From assembly GCF_026616895.1 (NCBI RefSeq), contig NZ_JANYME010000006.1:92589-156588 (forward strand): a DNA stretch of 64,000 nt, given 5' to 3'. This DNA comes from Campylobacter sp. MG1 (lineage in GTDB: Bacteria; Campylobacterota; Campylobacteria; Campylobacterales; Campylobacteraceae). The position numbers and the translations under genes are program-made. Positions within the stretch are counted from its first letter, which is position 1, and each line of letters opens with the position of its first letter. Shown here one piece after another: positions 36,804 to 44,874 of this stretch. The notes under the pieces were generated by a model. That model was not told the DNA's origin. It did not search any database and saw nothing but the letters and a program-made list of their open reading frames with translations.

Positions 36804-37146
36804 GCTTTAACTCTTTTAAAATATCCACTATTTTTACAAAATGTTTATAACTAGCGTTCTCATCAGAGCGTAAAATTACAATTTCATCTTTACTAATGCT
36901 TGATAATTTTGTCTTTAATTCATCTACGCTAAGCAAACTCTCATTATAAAATATCTCACCAGTTTCATTAATACTTATAAATACTTTTTGCTTATCATCA
37001 ATGCTTACGCTATTTTCTGATTTTGGTAAGTTTATAGCGATTTTTTCTTCTGCTATAAAGGTGCTAACACTTAAAACAATGCAAAGTAAAACTAGCATAA
37101 TATCAATAAATGGAACTAGATTTAAGCCTTCTTTATTTACTCTCAT
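36772..37146 (-). CDS. exbD: ExbD, proton-channel subunit of the Ton system
   Basis: 124 residues from the ATG at 37146. Eleven further residues are possible upstream, but MRVNKEGLNLVPFIDIMLVLLCIVLSVSTF is the standard ExbD start. The membrane helix contains the essential Asp (FIDIMLVLL, about residue 15). It forms the proton channel with ExbB. The start lies fourteen bases inside the exbB end. Confidence 0.92.
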   Translation of the reverse strand: MRVNKEGLNLVPFIDIMLVLLCIVLSVSTFIAEEKIAINLPKSENSVSIDDKQKVFISINETGEIFYNESLLSVDELKTKLSSISKDEIVILRSDENASYKHFVKIVDILKELKHENFAIATEK

Positions 37147-37561
37147 TATTTTCCTTAAACCTTGATAATACAACATCAACTTTTCTAATAAATGCGTTGT
37201 ATATCATAAGAGTTGGGATTGCTACAACAAGTCCAAGTGCTGTTGCTTTTAGTGCTAGCGAAAGCCCTAGCATAATACTTTTTGCGTCCATAGTAGCCGC
37301 ATTTGCCATATCATAAAATGTAATCATTATGCCTATTACCGTGCCAAGCAAACCTATATAAGGAGCGTTTTGATAAACGATGTAAAGACAGGTGAGATTT
37401 TTGCTAAGTGCTATTTCTAATTCATCTTTACATTTATAATTTTTAATATCAATATTTTTAAAAAATATTAGCCTTTCAATACTAAATGCCAAAACTAAAA
37501 AGCTCATAAAAAATAATATCGCAAACACAAAATAATCTAAATATTCTTTCAAAAATTCCAC
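37133..37561 (-). CDS. exbB: ExbB, proton-channel subunit of the Ton system
   Basis: 142 residues with three membrane helices. NAPYIGLLGTVIGIMITFYDM and LALKATALGLVVAIPTLMIYNAFIRKVD are the two conserved blocks of ExbB/TolQ/MotA. It is the short epsilonproteobacterial form. It lies 52 bases after the receptor gene, with a terminator hairpin in between, so exbB-exbD-tonB may be expressed at a lower level than the receptor. Confidence 0.92.
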   Translation of the reverse strand: MEFLKEYLDYFVFAILFFMSFLVLAFSIERLIFFKNIDIKNYKCKDELEIALSKNLTCLYIVYQNAPYIGLLGTVIGIMITFYDMANAATMDAKSIMLGLSLALKATALGLVVAIPTLMIYNAFIRKVDVVLSRFKENNESK

Positions 37562-37584
37562 ATTTTCTCCTAATAATTGATATT

Positions 37585-37612
37585 CTAAAAAAGGCTAAAA
37601 AGCCTTTTTTAG
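37585..37612 (-). terminator. Terminator between the receptor and exbB
   Basis: AAAAAAGGCT and AGCCTTTTTT within CTAAAAAAGGCT and AGCCTTTTTTAG form a perfect twelve-base-pair stem with an AAAA loop. In the minus direction it ends in a T run, as for a rho-independent terminator, directly after the receptor stop codon. Confidence 0.8.
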
Positions 37613-37613
37613 T

Positions 37614-39677
37614 TTAGAATTTGTAACTAAAGCCTAGTTTTATATTTCTTCCTGCTTCCCAATCAGTATTACTTGAGATGGTAGCACTTCTTGTAGTGTG
37701 TGAAACATATTTTTTATTAAATAAATTATTTACACTTAAATTTATTTCTAAATTTTTAACATAACTAGGCATATAAGATACATAAACATCACTTATACCA
37801 TATCCAGCCCTTTTAGTTCCATCATCTAGTTTTTTACCAGCAAATGCTATAAAGTTATATCCAAATAATGTATCAATAGGAGCTGCAAAATATTCTAAAT
37901 TTAGTGTATATTTATCGCCCATATCGGTATATCCTAAAACATCACCTTTAGCTAGTGAGCTACCACCTTTTCCTTGTACCATAACGCCATCTTTATATTT
38001 TGTATCTTGCTTTGTATAGCCTAGTCCTATACTAAAATCTTGATAAGAGTATTTAGCAAAAAGTTCAATTCCCTTAACTTTAGCTCCATTTGTATTAAAT
38101 CTTAATAATGTAGTTTTTTGACCTTCAATGGTAGATAATTCTTTTATTAAATTTTTATAATCTGTGTAAAAATATTTAGCCATAAAGCTTACATTATGCT
38201 CATTGAAACTATTTTTATAACCAAAGCCTACCTCATATGCATTACCAGTTTCAGGTTTTAAATCTTCTCCTGGAAGTGAAGCTACTAAACCACTACTTAC
38301 CTTTATTGTTTCAATTGGCTCAGGTCCTCTAAATACTTTAGCATATCCAGCAAATATATTAAAACCATTATTAAATTTATAATCAAGTGCTAGTGCAGGG
38401 CTTACATTATTAAAGCTAGTATTACCTCTACCTACGTTACTCATAGTATAATGATCAAACCTAATACCAGGGATTATATTAAGATTACCATAAGTAATAG
38501 TATCTTCTAAATAAATAGAAGTATTGCTAACTTTATCTTTAGGACTATCAGATTCTTTTGTTTTTACAATACTTGTAGGAGTTGCTTTATAAGAAATTAT
38601 ATTATCAATAAAACTTGAAGTTGTATAGTATTCTAAACCATATTTTAGGGTATGCTTAAAGCTATCATCACTACCTAAAATAGTTTTATTATTAATATAT
38701 AAGCCTTTTGTTTCCACATGAGAATCTCTTGTGCTACCAGAAGCGCTTTTATTTTTACTATTTGCTACATCTTTAAAAATTTGTTCATTATTTTTTTTAT
38801 GTTTTAAACTATGCCTTGTAATGTATGCTTTAAAATTAAAATCTACATAATCATTAGGATTGTAATTATAATCAAATATAGCTGTTTTTCTAGGCGTTTC
38901 TTGGTCAAATGTATCAGTTGTATCAGTAATTCCAAATTCACCTTTTAGTGGATACTCACCTTTGTAAGTTGTATTTTCATAGCTAAATTTTATTTTATGA
39001 TCATCTTTATCATAACCTAATTTTAATAAATAATTTAAATCATCTCCGTGAGTTCCACCGATTCTTTGTCCATCAGGAGTTTTGCCAAATTTATAACTAC
39101 TATGTTTTACATAAGCTAGAGCATGAAATCCTATGTCAGTTTTACCATAAAGCATTAAGCTTTTTTGCCATTCTTTATTATTACTTGCAAAACTTGATTT
39201 TATTTTCCCTCCAAAACTTTCATCGCCTTCTAATAAATCAGTAGCATCTACGGTTTTAAAAGCAACTGAACCACCTAAAGCACCAGAATTATTTACAACG
39301 CTTAAAACTCCAACACCAACATCAACAGCTTTTAGCATATCAGCATCTAATATTAAATTTGCTGAATGATGAAATATATTACCTTTTTCTCTCGCACCAT
39401 CAATCGTTATATTTAGACCTTTTTCATTCATACCACGCATATAAATTTTTTGATTTAAATTACTTGTTCCGCCTACATAAACACCGGGAATATCACGCAT
39501 TACATCACGGATATTACTCGCATTTCTATTAGAAATTTTTATAGAATCAAAATTATTATATCCTATTGATTCAGCATTTACTTCTATAGTATCAAGATTA
39601 GCATTTTCATTAGCAGCTAAACTTATATTCCCTCCCATTAAACATAAAACTAAAGAAAGTTTCAAAGACTTTTTCAA
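37614..39677 (-). CDS. TonB-dependent outer-membrane receptor
   Basis: 687 residues with a signal peptide (about 1-22, ending LAANENA). The TonB box region is LDTIEVNAES (about 29-38). The plug domain includes IRDVMRDIPGVYVGG, IYMRGMNEKGLNITIDGAREKGNIFHH and GALGGSVAFKT. The rest is an outer-membrane barrel ending in NIKLGFSYKF with a terminal Phe. The plug sequence recalls haem and iron-siderophore receptors. Ligand not certain. It is followed by exbB-exbD-tonB on the same strand, and a Fur-like site lies upstream. Confidence 0.88.
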   Translation of the reverse strand: MKKSLKLSLVLCLMGGNISLAANENANLDTIEVNAESIGYNNFDSIKISNRNASNIRDVMRDIPGVYVGGTSNLNQKIYMRGMNEKGLNITIDGAREKGNIFHHSANLILDADMLKAVDVGVGVLSVVNNSGALGGSVAFKTVDATDLLEGDESFGGKIKSSFASNNKEWQKSLMLYGKTDIGFHALAYVKHSSYKFGKTPDGQRIGGTHGDDLNYLLKLGYDKDDHKIKFSYENTTYKGEYPLKGEFGITDTTDTFDQETPRKTAIFDYNYNPNDYVDFNFKAYITRHSLKHKKNNEQIFKDVANSKNKSASGSTRDSHVETKGLYINNKTILGSDDSFKHTLKYGLEYYTTSSFIDNIISYKATPTSIVKTKESDSPKDKVSNTSIYLEDTITYGNLNIIPGIRFDHYTMSNVGRGNTSFNNVSPALALDYKFNNGFNIFAGYAKVFRGPEPIETIKVSSGLVASLPGEDLKPETGNAYEVGFGYKNSFNEHNVSFMAKYFYTDYKNLIKELSTIEGQKTTLLRFNTNGAKVKGIELFAKYSYQDFSIGLGYTKQDTKYKDGVMVQGKGGSSLAKGDVLGYTDMGDKYTLNLEYFAAPIDTLFGYNFIAFAGKKLDDGTKRAGYGISDVYVSYMPSYVKNLEINLSVNNLFNKKYVSHTTRSATISSNTDWEAGRNIKLGFSYKF

Positions 39678-39761
39678 GTATTCTCCTTAAATTGAAAATA
39701 ATAATAAAATGCAAAATTTACAATAATAATAATAAATTTTTACTTAAATTATTAAAAATTA

Positions 39762-39777
39762 AAATTATTATCAATAT
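39762..39777 (-). promoter_or_regulatory. Possible Fur-binding site upstream of the receptor
   Basis: Read on the minus strand, ATTGATAATAATTTT recalls the GATAAT repeats of Fur boxes. It lies about 90 bases before the receptor start. In so A/T-rich a region the match is only suggestive. Confidence 0.35.
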
Positions 39778-39955
39778 ATTATATTTTTTAATAATTTTTA
39801 TTATATGCAAAGTTTTGTTTTTATAAATTATTATTATTTAATTATTTGTATACAATAATTTCTTACTATACTTAGAATTGATAAAATAAATATTAATTGT
39901 TAGTGCAGTATTTTTAAATAATAGTTCTTACAAATAAGAAATTTTTAATATATTT

Positions 39956-39985
39956 ACCATATTTTAATTCACATCAAAATATGGT
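39956..39985. terminator. Hairpin after the acetate permease gene
   Basis: ACCATATTTT and AAAATATGGT pair over ten bases around a ten-base loop, and are followed on the plus strand by ATTTTTT. It lies ten bases after the permease stop codon. Confidence 0.6.
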
Positions 39986-39995
39986 ATTTTTTAAA

Positions 39996-41657
39996 TTAAT
40001 GCTCTATAGCTTCACTTATTCCAATTCCGCTTTGTGCCTTGAAATCTTGTGCTTTAAAACCAGCTTTATCAATTTCTGCTCTTTTTGAATTATCTAATTT
40101 TGAAATTATATAAATTAAAATAAATGTAAGTGGCATTGAAAAAATTGCAGGATGATCATATGGAAAAATTGCTTGATCAAAACCAAAACTTTTTACCCAT
40201 ATACTAGGACTAAGTATTACTAATATCAAAACAGTAATTAAACCTATTAACCCACCTATAAACGCTCCTTTTGTTGTTAAATTTTTCCAATATATACTAA
40301 GTAACAGTATAGGAAAATTTACGCTTGCAGCTATAGCAAATGCTAAGCCAACTGTAAAAGCTACATTTTGTTTTTCAAAGATTATACCAAGAAATATTGC
40401 AAAAATACCTATTGATATGGTTGAAATTTTTGTAACTTTCATTTCAGTTTTTAAATCACATACACCATTTTTTGCAACACAAACAAATAAGTCATGTGAT
40501 ATAGCTCCAGCACCAGAAATTGCAAGACCTGCAACAACAGCTAATATAGTTGAGAATGCTACTGCTGATATAAAGCCTAGAAAATAATCTCCACCTATTA
40601 CTTCAGATAATGTTATAGCAACCATATTTGCACTGCCTTTGAATGTACCATCTAGATTGCTAAATTCTGGGTTGCTTAATAATAAAGCAATAGAACCAAA
40701 ACCTATTATAAATGTTAAAATGTAAAAATAACCTATAAGACCTGTAGCGTAAAAAACAGATTTTCTAGCTTCTTTAGCATTTTTTACTGTAAAAAATCTC
40801 ATTAAAATATGTGGTAAACCAGCAGTTCCAAACATTAATGCAAGTCCTAATGAGATTGCTGATATAGTATCTGGTAAAAATCCACCTGGAATCATTATTG
40901 CTTCCCCTTTAGGATGGTTTTCAATAGCTTTTGCAAAATAATAACTAAAATCAAATTTTGTTAAATATAAAATCATAATAGACATAAATGTAGCACCACC
41001 TAATAGCAATATAGCTTTAATGATTTGCACCCAAGTAGTAGCATGCATACCACCGAATGTTACATAAAGTATCATTAATATACCAACTAATATAACAGCT
41101 ATTATATAAGGCAGACCAAATAATAATTGTATTAGTTGTCCAGCACCAACCATTTGCGCTATTAAATAAAATACTATAACAGCTAATCCTGAAATTGCTG
41201 AAAGTATTCTAATAGGTTTATTTTCTAATCTATATGCAGTGATATCAGCGAATGTAAATTTGCCTAAATTTCTAAATTTTTCAGCAATTATTAATAAAAT
41301 GATTGGCCAACCAGCTAAAAAACCTATGGAATATACAAGTCCATCAAAGCCATTGGTAAAAACTAAAGCAGTAATACCTAAAAAACTAGCTGCACTCATA
41401 AAATCTCCAGCTATTGCAATACCATTTTGGACACCAGTTATATTTCCACCTGCTGTAAAAAAACCGCTTTTACTTTTACTTTTTTTATTTGAATAAAATG
41501 TTATAACCAAAGTTATTATTACAAATATTGAGAACATTGTTACAGCTATTGGGTTAAAAGTTGTTTTTTCTATTTTATCATTACTAAAACCAGCAGCATT
41601 TATATAAGGACTTATAAAAATTAATACAAATTTTAAATTATTAGTTAATTTTTCCAT
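39996..41657 (-). CDS. Cation/acetate symporter (ActP-like, sodium:solute symporter family)
   Basis: 553 residues with about thirteen hydrophobic segments. FFTAGGNITGVQNGIAIAGDFMSAASFLGI is the SSF/ActP signature; GLPHILMRFFTVKNAKEARKSVFYAT and later SGAGAISHDL are also typical. It would import acetate or a related short-chain acid with sodium or protons. It overlaps the DUF485 gene by seventeen bases; actP-yjcH pairing is the rule in the family and supports the call. Confidence 0.87.
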   Translation of the reverse strand: MEKLTNNLKFVLIFISPYINAAGFSNDKIEKTTFNPIAVTMFSIFVIITLVITFYSNKKSKSKSGFFTAGGNITGVQNGIAIAGDFMSAASFLGITALVFTNGFDGLVYSIGFLAGWPIILLIIAEKFRNLGKFTFADITAYRLENKPIRILSAISGLAVIVFYLIAQMVGAGQLIQLLFGLPYIIAVILVGILMILYVTFGGMHATTWVQIIKAILLLGGATFMSIMILYLTKFDFSYYFAKAIENHPKGEAIMIPGGFLPDTISAISLGLALMFGTAGLPHILMRFFTVKNAKEARKSVFYATGLIGYFYILTFIIGFGSIALLLSNPEFSNLDGTFKGSANMVAITLSEVIGGDYFLGFISAVAFSTILAVVAGLAISGAGAISHDLFVCVAKNGVCDLKTEMKVTKISTISIGIFAIFLGIIFEKQNVAFTVGLAFAIAASVNFPILLLSIYWKNLTTKGAFIGGLIGLITVLILVILSPSIWVKSFGFDQAIFPYDHPAIFSMPLTFILIYIISKLDNSKRAEIDKAGFKAQDFKAQSGIGISEAIEH

Positions 41658-41979
41658 CTTTTAAATCCTTTAATGCTCCAGATTGTTCTAATGCTTTGAT
41701 TATTTCTTTTTGTCTTTTATCAAAATAATAATTAGCAAAAAATGTATATAAACCAGTGATAACACAGCATAATATAATTAAAAATACTCCAATTAAGATA
41801 CCAAGTGTAATTGCACTAGGACCTAATTTGTACCCTAAAATTTCTGGGAATAGTCCTATACTTGCTATAAAAAGATAATAGCATATAAAAATAATAGCCG
41901 ACAAATAAAATGTAACCTTATTTCTTAAAGAAACAAAACTTTTAAAATCTCTAATAGACTTATCATAGTTTGAGTCCAT
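41641..41979 (-). CDS. DUF485 (YjcH-like) inner-membrane protein
   Basis: 112 residues with two hydrophobic segments (about residues 25-50 and 62-88). FKSFVSLRNKVTFYLSAIIFICYYLFI and GVFLIILCCVITGLYTFFANYYFDK match DUF485 proteins, which almost always precede actP. The stop overlaps the permease start. Its role in transport is not established. Confidence 0.8.
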   Translation of the reverse strand: MDSNYDKSIRDFKSFVSLRNKVTFYLSAIIFICYYLFIASIGLFPEILGYKLGPSAITLGILIGVFLIILCCVITGLYTFFANYYFDKRQKEIIKALEQSGALKDLKDGKIN

Positions 41980-42331
41980 TTATACCTCCTAAATTTAATT
42001 TCAGTCTAATTTTATCTTTTTTTATGATCTTGCTATGGATTTTAAAGTCTCTTATAAAAATATTTTTTTATTTATATGTAAAAATGTAACAAAAATTATA
42101 AAAAGTTACTAATAGTAATATAAAAAATATATTTTTTTATATTTTTATTGTTTTTTAAGAATTTTTATGAATTTTTATAATAAAAATATATAAATTTTTT
42201 ATTATGTCTTTATATGTATATTTTTTATAAAATATTAAAAGCTTTATTTTTTCTATCTATTGTTTATTATTATTAGTAAAAATAAAATTATTATTAAAGA
42301 AAAATTATAATTTTAAAATATATTACTTTAT
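41980..42331. other. Gene-free stretch between the acetate and sulfite loci
   Basis: About 350 bases of A/T-rich sequence with no gene, repeat or RNA I can support; it probably holds the promoter of the acetate permease operon, reading leftwards. Confidence 0.55.
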
Positions 42332-42354
42332 ATCAAGGTGATATTCACCTTGAT
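42332..42354 (-). terminator. Terminator of the mccA operon
   Basis: ATCAAGGTGA and TCACCTTGAT form a ten-base-pair stem with a TAT loop, overlapping the stop codon of the last lipoprotein gene. Confidence 0.7.
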
Positions 42355-42791
42355 TATTTAACTTTAACAGGATACAAGCTCGGGTATTCATATATTTTCC
42401 AAGTCCCATTTTCATTATTTAATATTACATCTTTAGAAAATTTATGTTGTTGAATTTTATAATTTATGTCTACTTGAACTATTGCTATATCAACATCGTT
42501 ATTTTTTTGTGTGAAATTTATTTCAACTATATCATCATTTCCTTTGTAATCATAGTCTATAAAAATCATATCCTTGCCTTTGTCTTTAAATTTTTTAAAA
42601 TAATCAACATTATTTTTATTAGCAAGCAATGATTGTGCTTCGTTCATTTTTCCTTCTTCGCATAATAATATAAATTCTTCAACTACTTTAACAGGTGTTT
42701 TTTTACTATCAGAGCAAGCACTTAAAAGTGCTGCTCCAATAAATGTAGTTGCGATTAATGATAAAATGAAATTTATATTTTTAATTTTCAT
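42354..42791 (-). CDS. DUF4878-like lipoprotein, third gene of the mccA operon
   Basis: 145 residues. The signal ends in LLSACSDS, a lipobox, so it is a lipoprotein. TPVKVVEEFILLCEEGKMNEAQSLLANKN and the later DIVEINFTQ and GTWKIYEY match the NTF2-like DUF4878 lipoproteins. The family's function is not known. It starts nine bases after the cytochrome fusion gene, on the same strand, and is followed by the operon terminator, so it probably works with MccA or the fusion protein. Confidence 0.65.
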   Translation of the reverse strand: MKIKNINFILSLIATTFIGAALLSACSDSKKTPVKVVEEFILLCEEGKMNEAQSLLANKNNVDYFKKFKDKGKDMIFIDYDYKGNDDIVEINFTQKNNDVDIAIVQVDINYKIQQHKFSKDVILNNENGTWKIYEYPSLYPVKVK

Positions 42792-42800
42792 ATATACTCC

Positions 42801-44834
42801 TTACAATAATACATTTAAGTATGCATATATTATTAAAAATAAGAAAATAAGCCCTGTAAATAACATTAAAAATCCAACAATTCTTGCAAAATAAAAATAT
42901 TTAGCAAAAGAATCGCTTTCATTTTTAAGCTCATCTAATTTTCCACTTTCTTTTAATCTATTATACCAACTAGCTCTTTCATGTTTTAATTCACTTTCAC
43001 TTAATTCGCCACTAAAGATAACCATATCCATAGGGAACCTATCAGCTCTAAAGTGAGTATTGAAAAAATGCACCGCAAAAATAAATCCTGTAGCTAAAAG
43101 TGCTTCATCAGAATGCACAAGCGTTGCAAGATTTAGCATAAAGCCAGGTAAAATTTTCGTAAATGCTTCAGGGAACCATAAGATTAATCCACTAAATCCT
43201 ATAATAAACATACCCCAGAATACTGCTATATAATCAAATTTTTCCCAGTAAGTAAATCTATCAAATTGTGGTCTTTCACCTTTTCCTATAAACCATTTAA
43301 AGTGAGCTACAACATCTCTTAAGTCTTGCATTCTAGGCATTAAACTATCAGGTCCAAATAATTTTGCTAAGAATAATTTAAAGCTTAGTTTTCCATTATT
43401 ATCACGGATAGCATCACGCTTAGTCCAAGAATTATAAACTACTTCAGCAATATGACTTAAGAATACTGCAATCATAACAAATGCACTAAAATGGTGTATT
43501 TTAGTAGCCATTATAACTCCACCCATTAAATTTATCATAGTTTCAGCCCAAGGAGCTGTATAGAATTTTTGTGGTAAACCACTAAAACTAAGTCCTAAGA
43601 ACGAAGCAGCTACAAAGAAATGTTGAATTCTATGCAATGTGCTAAAGCGTTTAATTTTTACCTTATCTTTATGCATTTTTTCTTTTGCTGCACGCCACTC
43701 ATTTTTATATTTAATACTCATATAAATTAGTTTCATACTCCACAAGAATGTATGTAAACCAAAGAATGCAAATACTGATATTACAAGTCCTGTCATAAAT
43801 ACATAAGCCCAATATAATAATGGGAATTTATCTTTATCGTGATGGTCAGCGTGAGCTATAAAGCTAGCAAAATTTTCATTGCTTCCTTCATGGCATTTTT
43901 CACAAGTTTTAACTCTTGCCTCTCCAAATAATGTTGATTTTTCATTACTTGGTTTGTGGATATTGTGTGTTCCATGACAATCAAAGCAAGCAGCTATTTT
44001 TTTACTTTCTCCATCTTTTGCTAAAACCATAGCTTTTCCGTGGAAAGTTTCGTGATAATGCATTTGCTCTTTTTCGTGACAACTTCCACATTTGTTATCG
44101 CTTAATTTTTTAACAGCTAATGAGGTTAGTTGTATTTTGTCATGAATATTGTGGCAATCAGAGCATGATGGTGATTTTTCTCTAGGGTTTGTCATTTTAT
44201 CATGTACACTACCACTAAATTCCGCTTTTACTTCTTTATGACAAGAATTACAGTTGTCGTTTACATTTGCTTTATCATTTGCTAAATTTCCTATTACACC
44301 ACTACTACCATGACAATCTCTACAAGCTGGTAGATTACCAAATCTTAAATTTTTATGTAATTCATCAGTGTAATTTTTTATATCAGTTGCATCATTCCAA
44401 CTGCTTATATCATGACTTTTTACTAGTGGTTTAATTCCACCTTTTTCAATAGGGCGACCTGATATTATCCATTGTTGAATACCATCAAGCATTACAAATA
44501 CATTTTTATAGCCCAATTTTTGTGCTTTTAAAGCCGCATCGCTACTTGCATAGCACATTCTATTTAGACAATAAAATATTATTTTTGAATTTTTGTCATT
44601 AGGTAATAAATCCACCCATTCTGCTGTATTTATAAATATTGAGCCTGGTAAATAACCATATTTAATACGCTCTTCTTTTACATTTGCATCAAAAATATAC
44701 ACATCTTTTTTGCCAAGTTCTTTTTCAACTTCAGCCATAGATATAGGAATCACACCTTCAACTACGGCGAAATCTCCTTCCGATGCAAAAAGGTTAAAGC
44801 TTAAAAAGATGGCAAAAATAAATCTTAAAAACAT
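42801..44834 (-). CDS. Rhodanese-hexahaem-cytochrome b fusion protein
   Basis: 677 residues in three parts. After a signal peptide (1-18), residues 25-130 form a rhodanese domain with the loop FYCLNRMCYASSDAA, where Cys-89 stands at the usual sulfur-carrying position. Six CXXCH motifs follow at 171, 195, 224, 249, 283 and 311, all expected outside the membrane. From about 335 to the end there are some five or six membrane helices with many histidines (401, 404, 405, 447, 448, 461 and others), like a b-type cytochrome. It is encoded 40 bases after mccA and could pass quinol electrons to it. I know no named family with this layout. Confidence 0.8.
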   Translation of the reverse strand: MFLRFIFAIFLSFNLFASEGDFAVVEGVIPISMAEVEKELGKKDVYIFDANVKEERIKYGYLPGSIFINTAEWVDLLPNDKNSKIIFYCLNRMCYASSDAALKAQKLGYKNVFVMLDGIQQWIISGRPIEKGGIKPLVKSHDISSWNDATDIKNYTDELHKNLRFGNLPACRDCHGSSGVIGNLANDKANVNDNCNSCHKEVKAEFSGSVHDKMTNPREKSPSCSDCHNIHDKIQLTSLAVKKLSDNKCGSCHEKEQMHYHETFHGKAMVLAKDGESKKIAACFDCHGTHNIHKPSNEKSTLFGEARVKTCEKCHEGSNENFASFIAHADHHDKDKFPLLYWAYVFMTGLVISVFAFFGLHTFLWSMKLIYMSIKYKNEWRAAKEKMHKDKVKIKRFSTLHRIQHFFVAASFLGLSFSGLPQKFYTAPWAETMINLMGGVIMATKIHHFSAFVMIAVFLSHIAEVVYNSWTKRDAIRDNNGKLSFKLFLAKLFGPDSLMPRMQDLRDVVAHFKWFIGKGERPQFDRFTYWEKFDYIAVFWGMFIIGFSGLILWFPEAFTKILPGFMLNLATLVHSDEALLATGFIFAVHFFNTHFRADRFPMDMVIFSGELSESELKHERASWYNRLKESGKLDELKNESDSFAKYFYFARIVGFLMLFTGLIFLFLIIYAYLNVLL

Positions 44835-44850
44835 TATTTTTCCTTTCTTA

Positions 44851-44869
44851 AGGGCTAAAAATTAGCCCT
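44851..44869 (-). promoter_or_regulatory. Hairpin between mccA and the fusion gene
   Basis: AGGGCTAA and TTAGCCCT pair around an AAA loop between two genes of one operon. There is no T run on the minus strand, so it may stabilise the mccA message or tune expression rather than end transcription. Confidence 0.45.
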
Positions 44870-44874
44870 CGTAA

